Shown here piece by piece: positions 52,850 through 61,635 of a stretch of DNA of 64,000 nt. Source of the DNA: Channallabes apus (Eukaryota; Chordata; Actinopteri; Siluriformes; Clariidae); the NCBI GenBank assembly GCA_030522415.1, contig CM060107.1, forward strand, positions 6,967,347 to 7,031,346. The letters run 5' to 3'. The notes beneath the pieces were generated by a model that worked only from the letters and a program-made list of their open reading frames with translations, had not been told where the DNA came from and made no database searches. Within the stretch, counting starts at the first letter, position 1. Each line of letters starts with the position of its first letter. The position numbers and the translations under genes are program-made.

Positions 52850-54150
52850 GTAATTAAGACTATTCTAGGGCTCCCTCTCCTAGAAGAGCTTAATGCCCTC
52901 AGAAATGAATGTAGGTAAAAGATTCGTACATACGAAGTGTTTCAGCCCATATAGCTTGAAGCCTCTGTCCTCCGTCTGTTACAGCTTCGGAGCAGGAAAG
53001 ACTTCACTTACAATGTCCAGTATGTGCCCTTTGGGTGAGAGATGCTATTGCCCTCTCCTATGAGCCTCACAGTACCTCTAGGAAGCGGGGCTCATTCAGG
53101 AGATCGCCTCATCTTTACACTAGCAAGAGGTATTCCCCCTCAGCAAGTGTGTGCTAAGCGGGTAGACTCAGTTCACTGTCGAAGTGTTCAGTGCTGGAAC
53201 TGTGGCTGCTGCTGTAAAAAAAAAAAAAAAAAAAGTTTGTCCTCGAATTTGTGCCCTAGTACTCTCAGGACGTACTTAATTGCATTCTCTCTCAACTATC
53301 GTCTGATATTGTTTTTGAAACATCCTGTCCTCCTTCCAGCTTCGGAACAGAAGAGATTTCACTGACTATGTCCAGTACACGCTCTTCAGATTTACGTCCA
53401 CCACATCAGCCGGTAGCGTAAACCAGAGCAGCTTTTACATGTTTGGAACCGCAACCTGCGGTGCCTCCGCCACTATACTGGATGAGAGTGCTATTGCCCC
53501 CTCCTATGGGACACATGAGCTCACTTCACCTCTAGGAATCAGGGCTCATTCAACCAAGGGGATCGCCCCATATATTGCACTAACAAGGGGTATCCCTCCT
53601 ACAAGTACCCTCAGTACGTACGCATTCGCTATTTCAGTCTGCCACGTTCTGATTGAAGTCACTAGAGTCAGCACCTGACAGGCCTCTGACCCTTAGGATG
53701 GTTTTTCTTATGACCATTTCCTCTCTCAAGAGGATCGGAGATCTGCGTACTTGTCTTGTCAGTCTCCCCATCTTGCCTGGACCTGCCCCTGGGCAGTCAA
53801 GGCAATTCTGCATCATCACCTACTGTGCCCAGTATGTGCCCTTCGACGTACGACCACCGAACCAGCCAGTGGCGAAAGTCAGGGCAACTTTCTGTATGCT
53901 ATGGAGGCCGCAACCAGGTGCGTCCGCCACTACACATACCTTGTCACTGGACGAGAGATGCTACTGCCCTCTCCTATGAGGCGCATGAGCTCACTTTGCC
54001 TCTGGGAGTCAGGGCCCATTCAACCAGAGGGGTCACCTCATCTATTGCTCCTGCAAGATGTACTCCCTGCAGCAAGTGTGTGATGCGGCAGGTTTTTTCC
54101 TCCCCGCACACATTTGTAAAATTTATAGTCTGGATGTCCACGTAGCTCCC
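52850..54150 (+). pseudogene. DIRS tyrosine recombinase region, rearranged
   Basis: LTLRMVFLMTISSLKRIGDLRTC near 53687-53755 matches the N-terminal part of DIRS recombinases. The C-terminal H-x-x-R box is present as VRAHSTRGVTSSI at 54007-54040, followed by SSPHTFVKFIVW near 54100. Two further diverged copies of the same C-terminal module lie upstream: 53000-53160 (AHSGDRLIFTLARGIPP) and 53355-53605 (RAHSTKGIAPYIALTRGIPP). Stops and frameshifts abound. The enzyme normally integrates circular DIRS DNA. Confidence 0.75.
53216..53234 (+). repeat. Poly-A run inside DIRS
   Basis: Nineteen A residues between the first and second recombinase modules. Confidence 0.95.
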
Positions 54151-54244
54151 AGACATAGTTCTGAGATTCCGCGGCCTTGTGCACACATGCTACACAACCT
54201 TGGGGTCCAGAGACCTGCAGTCCGGAGGCGTTGGTATTCTCGTT

Positions 54245-54337
54245 CCCATAGCGTTTTCATGCAGCATCGAGTGTAGCCTTGAAAGGGAACGTCTCGGGTT
54301 ACTTTGCTGTAACCCTGTTCCCTGAAAGGCAGGAACG
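54245..54337 (+). repeat. DIRS internal complementary region
   Basis: Positions 54245-54290 are the complement of 49922-49967 with one difference, and 54291-54337 are the complement of 54557-54603 with two differences. This arrangement templates the ends during DIRS replication. Confidence 0.93.
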
Positions 54338-54385
54338 AGATGCTGCGTCGCAATGCCGCACTGCCACGTGACCGGACGTCCGTTC

Positions 54386-54603
54386 AGACAAATGAATCTG
54401 AGGTTGTCGTCGGCTCACCGATATTTATAACCTGCAGCTGAGTCTAATCAGATGACGTCACCTGACCGAGGTTATATATGCCAAAATTTGGCGTGTTTGT
54501 ACACACATGCTTCACAGCCACCGACATGTTTCCCATAGAGTTTTCACGCAGCATCTCGTTCCCGCCTTTCAGGGAACAGGGCTACAGCAAAGTAACCCGA
54601 GAC
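54386..54603 (+). repeat. DIRS right inverted terminal repeat
   Basis: Inverted match to 49921-50117, plus 47 right-end bases that are matched only by the internal complementary region. Confidence 0.9.
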
Positions 54604-55200
54604 GTTTTATTCATTATTTATTCTATTAAAAACAGCTTTGAAATTTTAGACAGGCTTGTAACAATGATGAAAGCCTCCAACACTCTGCAAGCTTATATAA
54701 ATCACCCTGACCCAGAGCGATATCTTTATGTTTGCTATAAATAATAACTGTAAGCAGTGTTTGCAAAGAAAGCAAGATTTTTGCTTCCACGGGTTAAGCC
54801 ATGAATTCATCGAACAGGACGGACAATACTTAGTGGTACAGGTCAACCCTGGCTTCTGCTTAACATTAATAAAACCCTATACATGACGTTTAAGGAAACA
54901 CAATTTGTAAATCTAAATTTGTATTCTGGGATTTGGAGATATTTTTCCAGACTTGGATTTAAACTAATCTGGTCAGTGGGGAATCTGCAGGCTCGCTAAA
55001 TCCTCTGCTGTCTCGCTAAAAGCTCAACACTGTGTGCTGCCTGGCTCTTTCTGAGATTTTTTTCAAGTTAGTTTGTGTACGCTTTTTTTCTAATACAAAT
55101 AAAGTGAAATATGATTTCAAAGATGATTTTGATCTGATTTTGACTTTTTCTGAGAAGAAAGAAAGAAATCTGCATAACCAAACAAGTAGATATGCATTGT
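54604..55200. other. Unassigned sequence
   Basis: No gene or element recognised. Confidence 0.45.
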
Positions 55201-55204
55201 ATAT

Positions 55205-55505
55205 ATATACAGTACCGTTCAAAATTTTTAGAACACTTTCTAAGTCCATGATGGTTCCTGATTTTTATTTCTTTCTACATTGTAAAGTTTTGCTGAAGGC
55301 GTCCAAAAAATGCATTAATCTCCTTTGAACAGTTGATATTGAGATGTGTCTGCTACTTCTGCTCTGTAAAGACTTCATAACGCCTCTAATCTGAGGTGCT
55401 GTTAATTGGTCATTTTTCAGGCTGATAACTCTAAATGAACTTCTGGTCTGCAGCAGAGGTAGGTTTTGGTCTCGTCCTCCTGGGACAGCCTTCATGAGAG
55501 ACAGT
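55205..55505 (-). pseudogene. Tc1-like transposase N-terminal fragment, minus strand
   Basis: The left end (cagtaccgttcaaaattttt) resembles a fish Tc1 terminal repeat. The minus strand encodes RDQNLPLLQTRSS, then VISLKNDQLTAPQIRGVMKSL and SRHISISTVQRRL, the DNA-binding region of Tc1 transposases, up to about 55490. The catalytic core is missing and LINE sequence begins directly to the right. Confidence 0.75.
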
Positions 55506-55519
55506 TTCATTATGGAGAG

Positions 55520-56546
55520 AGAGAAGAGGAAGGGCAAGAGTTTAGGAGTGAAAGTAGTGACCTTGAATGTTGGGACCATGACAGGAAAGGCAAGAGAGTT
55601 GGTGGTTATGATGTAGAAGTGGAAGGTGGATATACTTTGTGTCCAGGAGGCCAGGTGGAAAGGTAGCAAGGTCAGAAGCTTAGGATCAGGGTTCAAATTG
55701 TTTTACCATGGTGTGGATAGGAAAAGAAATGTAGTAGGAGTTATTCTGAAAGAGGAGTATGTTCTAGAGGTGAAGAGAGTGTCAGACAGCGTGATGAGTC
55801 TGAAGCTGGAAATTGAAGGGGTGATGTTCAATGTCTTTAGTGGCTATGCCCCACAGGTAGGATGTTAGTTAGACGAGAAGGAGAAATTCTGGAGTGAGTT
55901 AGATGAAGTGATGCAGAGCATCCCCAGAGGTGAGAGAGTGGTGATTGGTGCAGACTTCAATGGACATGGTGGGGAAGTGAACGGAGGTGAGGAAAATGTG
56001 ATGGTCAGGTTTGGTCTTCAGGACAGGAATGTAGAAGGACAGGTGGTGGTGGACTTGGTGCAAAGAGGATGGAAATGGCAGTAGTAAATATTTTCTTCCA
56101 GAAGAGGCAGGAACATTGGGTGACATATAAGAGTGGAGGCAGAAATAATAACCCTGGTGGTGAGGAAGGTGAAGAGGACAAAGGCAGAGCAGAGGACAAA
56201 GTGGTGGAAGATGAGAAAGGAAGAATGTTGTGTAGTCTTTAGGGAGGAGTTGAGACAAGCTATGGGTGGGCAGGAGGTGAGCTTTCAGTTGACTGGACAA
56301 CTACAGCCAATGTGATCAGGGAGACAGGTAGGAGGGTACTTGGTGTATCATCAGGTAAGGGAAAAATGGACAAGGAGACTTGGTGGTGGAATGAGGAAGT
56401 CCAGGAGTGTATACAGGGAAAGAGGCTAGCTAAGAAGAAGAGGAACACTGAGAGGACTGAAGAGAGTAGACAGGAGTACAGGGAGATGCAGCGTAAGGTG
56501 AAGGTAGAGGTAGCAAAGGCCAAACAAAGAGCATATGAGGACTTGT
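55520..56546 (+). pseudogene. RTE-like LINE endonuclease domain relic
   Basis: Blocks in order: GVKVVTLNVGTMTGKARE near 55547; WKVDILCVQEARWKGSKV near 55620 (catalytic Glu region); FYHGVDRKRNVVGVILKEEY; FNVFSGYAPQVG near 55830-55863; VVIGADFNGHGGEVNGGEENV near 55940 (GDFN-like motif as ADFN); then a linker with KMDKETWWWNEEVQECI and AKQRAYEDLY to about 56546. These form an apurinic-type endonuclease and linker. Three or more frame breaks are present. Confidence 0.82.
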
Positions 56547-57237
56547 ATGCGTTGTATTTGTCTTAATTTAGTATGTTGCTGTGTCTCTGTGCCTCTAGGA
56601 GAATTAGCCTTTTGTGTTTACCCTTTTGTGTGAGTTAGATGTGAGTTCCTTTGCATGTCTAGATCTTAGTCTGTATAAATACTAATGAGGGTGCTACTAA
56701 CATGTTTAGATCCTAGTCTGTCTAGTCTCCTTGTCTGCTTAGATCGTAGTCTGTTTAGGTACTAACCCGTTTAGCCACTAACCTTTAGAGTTATTAGTCT
56801 GTTTCATACCTAGTCTGCTGTGTACCTTGTCTGTTCATCCCTTGGTTCTTACTAGCCTGTTTAGCAATTGGTCTGTTTAGCTACTAGCTAGCTTAGCAGC
56901 CAATGGGTGTAACAGCTAGTCGACCTAGCCAAGCCTGTCTTGTGTTTGTTTATCCCTTGCATGCATAGTCCCTAGTGTTTAGTCCGTTAGGCTGTTTAGT
57001 GGGTCTTGTCTTGTCGGGTTCGTATCCCCTGTCTGTATTGTATTAGTGTGTGTAATCCCCAGTCTGTGTTTGTGCTTTGAGTTCTCTTTTTATAGCATGC
57101 TCCACATTTTTAGCCAACTTCCTTTGTTCATGTTTGTTTGGATTATTTATTAAAGACTCTATTGTTTCATTGCATCCCCTCTGCGTCTATGCCTCAACAC
57201 TATGCCCACAGTCCAACATCTAGCAGAACGTGACAAA
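56547..57237 (+). mobile_element. LTR-like insert replacing LINE polymerase
   Basis: The sequence is non-coding, contains repeated tagtctgtttag-type phrases, an attaaagactctattg polyadenylation-like region near 57150 and a right end cagaacgtgaca, as in many fish LTRs. The LINE reverse-transcriptase region expected here is absent, so the join combines an insertion with a deletion. The left edge and target duplication were not resolved. Confidence 0.5.
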
Positions 57238-57720
57238 AAGTTTCAGGTGTGTTGTGCGATAAAAGATTATCAGCGAGAATGAAAGGAAAGGTGTACAGGA
57301 CAGTGGTGAGACCAGCGATGCTCTACAGCTTAGAGACAGTGGCACTGAAGAAAAGACAGGAGGCAGAGCTAGAGGTAGCAGAGCTGAAGATGTTGAGGTT
57401 CTCCTTGGGAGTGACAAGGATGGATAGGATCAAGAATGAGTTCATCAGAGGGACAACCCATGTGAGATGTTTTGGAGATAAAGTCAGAGAGGCCAGATTG
57501 AGGTGGTTTGGACATGTTCAGAGGAGAGATGGTGAATATGCTATGGTAGAAGGATGCTGAGGTTGGAACTGCCAGGCAGGCGGTCTAGAGGAAGACCAAA
57601 GAGGAGATTTATGGATGCAGTGAGAGAGGACATGAAGTTAGTTGGTGTGACAGAAGAGAATGCAGAGGAAAGGGTTAGATGGAGGCAGATGATTCGCTGT
57701 GAATTCACATCTGGAAACAT
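57238..57720 (+). pseudogene. RTE-like LINE C-terminal relic
   Basis: The frame 57249-57560 encodes CDKRLSARMKGKVYRTVVRPAMLYSLETVALKKRQEAELEVAELKMLRFSLGVTRMDRI and then VREARLRWFGHVQRRDGEY, the standard region downstream of the polymerase in this LINE group. It resumes after a shift at 57554 with RSRGRPKRRFMDAVREDMKLVGVTEENAEERVRWRQMIRC. It is the same element as 55520-56546 by order and strand. Confidence 0.85.
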
Positions 57721-57734
57721 ATGTTCACACAATA

Positions 57735-57805
57735 TATACACACTACCGTTCAAATGTTTAGGGTCACTTACCAATACTTTATACGGGCCAAAAGCTGGGC
57801 ATAAC
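57735..57805. mobile_element. Tc1-like terminal repeat
   Basis: acactaccgttcaaatgttt followed by agggtcactta is the standard outer end of a fish Tc1 family. The transposon body is not found to the right. Confidence 0.7.
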
Positions 57806-58204
57806 AGGAACTTTTTAAATTCTTAAATGTATATTTTTATTTTTATATATTTTTTTTACAATCAGTCTTTAAAGTGAATAAAAGGATGAAGAAGGTTGAT
57901 CATCACACCTGTCAAAATATGTAAAAAAGATTATCTGTATATAATGTAATTTATTAGTTTTTCCCAGTTACCTCTAAGAATAAATAAACATCCTTTTTAT
58001 TACAGCTTCTCATTACGCTAAATTTCAACAAGTCTGTGCTATGGTGCTATTCACCAACACCACCGTAATCTCCTGCCTCTCACTCATATGTCCTGAGTCC
58101 AATTAAGTGATTGAGACAAATTAGGCTGATTAGATAAGGTGACACTCCATTAATAACAGCAAGCTCAAAGTAATGAGTGAGAAAAATGTTACTCAGGCTG
58201 CTGT
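57806..58204. other. Unassigned AT-rich sequence
   Basis: No gene recognised. Confidence 0.45.
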
Positions 58205-58206
58205 AC

Positions 58207-58210
58207 TGTG

Positions 58211-58267
<57 letters not shown>
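58207..58267. repeat. (GT)n microsatellite
   Basis: About 30 GT units with one TTT interruption. Confidence 0.95.
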
Positions 58268-58272
<5 letters not shown>

Positions 58273-58704
58273 GACGGTATAGAATGCTGAAAATAGCAAA
58301 AACAGATGGGTCACTTGGTTTTATATTTTCTATAAACACCATAGAAGAAACCTAGGTCAATAGTTGACTGTACACAGCAAGATTAGATTATATTGATTAA
58401 ACTGTTAAAAATAACATATTAAAATAAGAGAAATGAGGACTCATATGGGGCCTGACCTGACCTCGAGACCTACACGTTCTGGTCACATCCTGAGACCTAC
58501 AGGCTCATAGATACATAATAACACTTACAGGTTCTGGTTCCTACCTGAGACCTACAGATTAAAGCTGATTAAATCTGCTTTATGTTAATGAATTCTGTTA
58601 AAAGCAGTATGTGAATATATATGAATACATATGAAGTAAATAAAATTAAGTCCTTTGAACCTCTCCTCCTCCTATCCCTGAAATTTTAAACTTGTGGGAG
58701 ATGT
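58268..58704. other. Unassigned sequence
   Basis: The phrase ctgagacctacag and variants occur three times near 58460-58560, a weak local repeat. Confidence 0.5.
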
Positions 58705-58830
58705 AACAGTGGTGGCTCAAATGATGAAGGCTTTGAGTTTCTGACTGGAAGGACAGGGGTTCGAGCCAAAGGCTTCCGCTTTTGAGCCCTTGAGCAAGGC
58801 CATTAACCCTGTTTAGTCCAGGGGCAGCTC
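58705..58830 (+). mobile_element. tRNA-derived SINE, plus strand, 5' part
   Basis: gtggtggctcaaatgatgaagg is A-box-like, and aggggttcgagcc is B-box-like about 45 bases on. It is followed by ttgagcccttgagcaaggcc, as in the SINE at 19871. No L2-type tail is present. Confidence 0.65.
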
Positions 58831-60136
58831 CTGGTTGAACCTGTGTTCATTCTTCCTAACTGAAATGTACGAAAAAAAATTGCAAGGGACATGGGACAAA
58901 CAATTGAATTTGATCTTATTGTGGTCACAGCATCGTGAGGCAGACAACCTTGTAACCAAAGTTCTATTCTTGTAAGCTCCTGGTTGAACCCTGAGGTCTG
59001 CAAGCTGCTACTCTAGGCAACCCAAGGTACTGTATACAAACATATATTCCTCTCCTCTTAAGGACTATACAGTCCAACTTTTACCCACCCCTACCCATCC
59101 ACCTGAAGGTTATGATACCTATGATATATACTGTAGGATATCCATATGACATGCTCATAAATTACTTCTTCTGCCATCCTGATGTTTTCACTTGCCATCT
59201 GATGCCTACAAGTTCCTACTCCTGATTTATAGGCCTAGAAGACCTTACAGTTCTATCAACATCCAGTAAATAACCACCTGACATTAAGGCCATGTTTTGA
59301 ATGTAAACTCAGTAGGGATTACTCAGGCTTTCAGCCAGTCATGATGATAAGACACACCCCAGTCTGATTCCGGATTTACCCCCCCGTCTATTCACTAGCA
59401 TTAATGGATTATGGATTAATAAAAAGGCACTCAAACGATAGGAAGAGCTATGCAATTTTTTTTATCAAAACAAAGGCGTGCTCATATTTGGGGTAAACAC
59501 TCTAGTAACGATTATTCATCACAGAACATCCTCCTATAAATCCTTGTGTTTGTTCAGAAAGAGGCAGCAATCCATGAGATAATCTTTTTCTTACATAAAC
59601 ACGGACCCGTTCTGCAATCACATAAATATATGGGGGAAATAATGGGCATGTTTAATATTTTATACCTCTGTTAAATCATTTCACTCTGTTTGCAAAGCTT
59701 TTATTAATTCTGCACCACACACACCTAATTAAATAGGCAAATGGCAAATATCATATACCAGCTGCTCAAGACTGTTCTCTCTGTAATTTAGTTTTTGTCT
59801 TGATGGGATTTACAGCTCAAAGAGCCCAGCAATATATGTACTGTACGTCTGTGAAATTGATGTCGGTGATATTTAAGACTCCGGGATGGACGGCGGTGAT
59901 TTACTTTATCGTTGGTGTTCTTTGGTTGTGCATGCCCATGCTCATAAATCTTAGCCTTCCTCTATTATTCACTACCTGTGATTACAATTAAATAATTCAT
60001 CTGAAATCCTAAATCTCAGCTTATCATGTGTATACAGTATCTGTCTGCTGAGCGACATACACACAATCATCAGAGGAACAGAGTGTGTCCCATACCTAGC
60101 GTCCTCCTCTGTGGTATACTCATCAGTTGAGGAAGC
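58831..60136. other. Unassigned sequence
   Basis: No gene recognised. The phrase gctcctggttgaacc occurs at 58826 and 58976, flanking about 140 bp. Confidence 0.45.
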
Positions 60137-60180
60137 AATGTGTGTGTGTGTGTGTGTGTGTGTGTGTCTGTGTGTGTGTA
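60137..60180. repeat. (GT)n microsatellite
   Basis: GT units with one CT interruption. Confidence 0.93.
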
Positions 60181-60242
60181 ATATTAATATATGGAATCTT
60201 ATGTATAATATGAGTGTATGAGTGTGTGGATGTATAATACAG

Positions 60243-60272
60243 TTTGTGTGTGTGTGTGTTTGTGTGTGTGTG
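60243..60272. repeat. (GT)n microsatellite
   Basis: GT units with one TTT interruption. Confidence 0.9.
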
Positions 60273-60314
60273 CATGTAATATGAGTGCAGGAGAGTGTGT
60301 ATTGAAGTGTGCAA

Positions 60315-60359
<45 letters not shown>

Positions 60360-60373
60360 AGCGTGTGTGTGTG
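60315..60373. repeat. (GT)n microsatellite
   Basis: GT run with GC interruptions at its right end. Confidence 0.93.
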
Positions 60374-60444
60374 CGTTATATGTATTTTACAAGTGGGTGT
60401 GTGATATGAGTTTATGTTGTGTGTGTGTGTTTAGAACACACACA

Positions 60445-60590
60445 GGTTGGAGGTGAGCTTCCCTCCTTCCAGGACATCTGCAGGAAGCGATGCCTGAGGA
60501 AAGCGAGGAGGATCATCAAAGACTCCAGTCACCCCAGTCACAACCTTTTCAAACTACTTCCATCAGGCAGGATGTACGGCAGTATCCGTA
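60445..60590 (+). pseudogene. Rex1-like LINE C-terminal fragment
   Basis: Encodes GELPSFQDICRKRCLRKARRIIKDSSHPSHNLFKLLPSGR in one open frame. It corresponds to TLPSMQDIYTRRCKTRAARIIKDLSHPNNGLFKLLHSGR of the LINE at 61636. It is framed on both sides by microsatellites. Confidence 0.82.
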
Positions 60591-60697
60591 TGTGTATGTA
60601 TGTGTATATATGTATATGTAAGTATGTATGTGTGTACATGTGTATATTTTATATACATATGTATACTTGTTTCACATTCATACTTGTTTCAAATTGA

Positions 60698-61262
60698 CAT
60701 CCCTACATAGACACTCATTTGCCCGGCGTACAAAAACACAAATGAACGTAATACAGTTTAGATTTTTTTCTATTTGTAGAAATACAGCAGAATATTGTGA
60801 CTAAATGACTTTATTTCATTATTAAAATAAATAATTATTATGTCAAATAATTACATGTTAAAATAGCATTCTTCTCTGGCTAACTTTAAAGGGGTGGTGC
60901 CCCAGGACCCCCCGGCCGCCACAGCCCCAATCCCTCCTATATGGGAACAACTCGTCACAGGGAAACAAGCTCCTAGCTCACACTGATTCTGTGATATGGT
61001 ATGTTGTATATATAGTATTATGCACTTCATTGTGCTTTGTTACAAGCATGTGATGGCCGGACTCTGGCCAAAACTGTCTTACATAAAACCTGTCAGTGCT
61101 GCAAAACAAAGTTGGAAACCACTGGTTTAGGGGAAGATCCATGAAGCACAGGGCTCCCCAAAGTACAGGTGGCTTTTTTTTAGGTGTTGTCACATATGCA
61201 AAAACCTGTTATTTTCACAGCGAGTAGAAGTGGTGCATTCCAGCTGCAACATAGTTACTGGA
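60698..61262. other. Unassigned sequence
   Basis: Holds a short GC-rich stretch near 60895-60945 and the phrase gttggaaaccactgg near 61110 that recalls a hAT end. No gene recognised. Confidence 0.45.
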
Positions 61263-61458
61263 GTATTTGATTTGATTTGATTTTGAATTTTATTTGAATT
61301 TGATTTGTATTCAAGATTCAAGATTCAAGATTCTTTATTTGTCACATGCATAGTTATACAAGTACAACACGCAGTGAAATGTATCCTGAACCGCTCCTAC
61401 TTTGTGCAAATAACAAGAAACAAAAGAAATAATCTATAAATAGAAATAGAAATTTAAG

Positions 61459-61489
61459 AAAGAAAAAAAAAAAAAAAAAAAAAAAAAAA
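61459..61489. repeat. Poly-A run in LINE 3' UTR
   Basis: About 30 A residues on the plus strand after gaaag. Confidence 0.95.
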
Positions 61490-61635
61490 GGGGGTGCAAA
61501 TGTAAACATAATAATAAAATGTGTATCTGAGCAGGATAAAGATGTTAGTGCAAGTGATGCTTACAGTCCAGACTAAAGTGCAGTGTGCAGTGTGGAATGT
61601 CAGCACAGCAGTGTGTGGGTGAACTGTTACCAGTC

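Larger units (their letters stand above)
49921..54603 (+). mobile_element. DIRS-type tyrosine-recombinase retrotransposon, defective
   Basis: Hallmarks present: inverted terminal repeats (49921-50117 and 54386-54603), and an internal complementary region (54245-54337) made of the complement of the left end followed by the complement of the right end. Gag comes first, then RT and RNase H remnants, then a tyrosine recombinase region. There are no LTRs and no integrase. Trinucleotide gtt occurs at the left edge (49922) and right after the right edge (54604), matching DIRS-1 insertion preference. Gag is frameshifted, most of RT is missing and the recombinase region is rearranged, so it is not autonomous. 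Confidence 0.9.

Noticed and set aside
59800..59991. 63-codon frame with a hydrophobic C-terminal half
   Set aside because: Too short, no motif, no promoter or splice context; expected by chance in AT-rich sequence.
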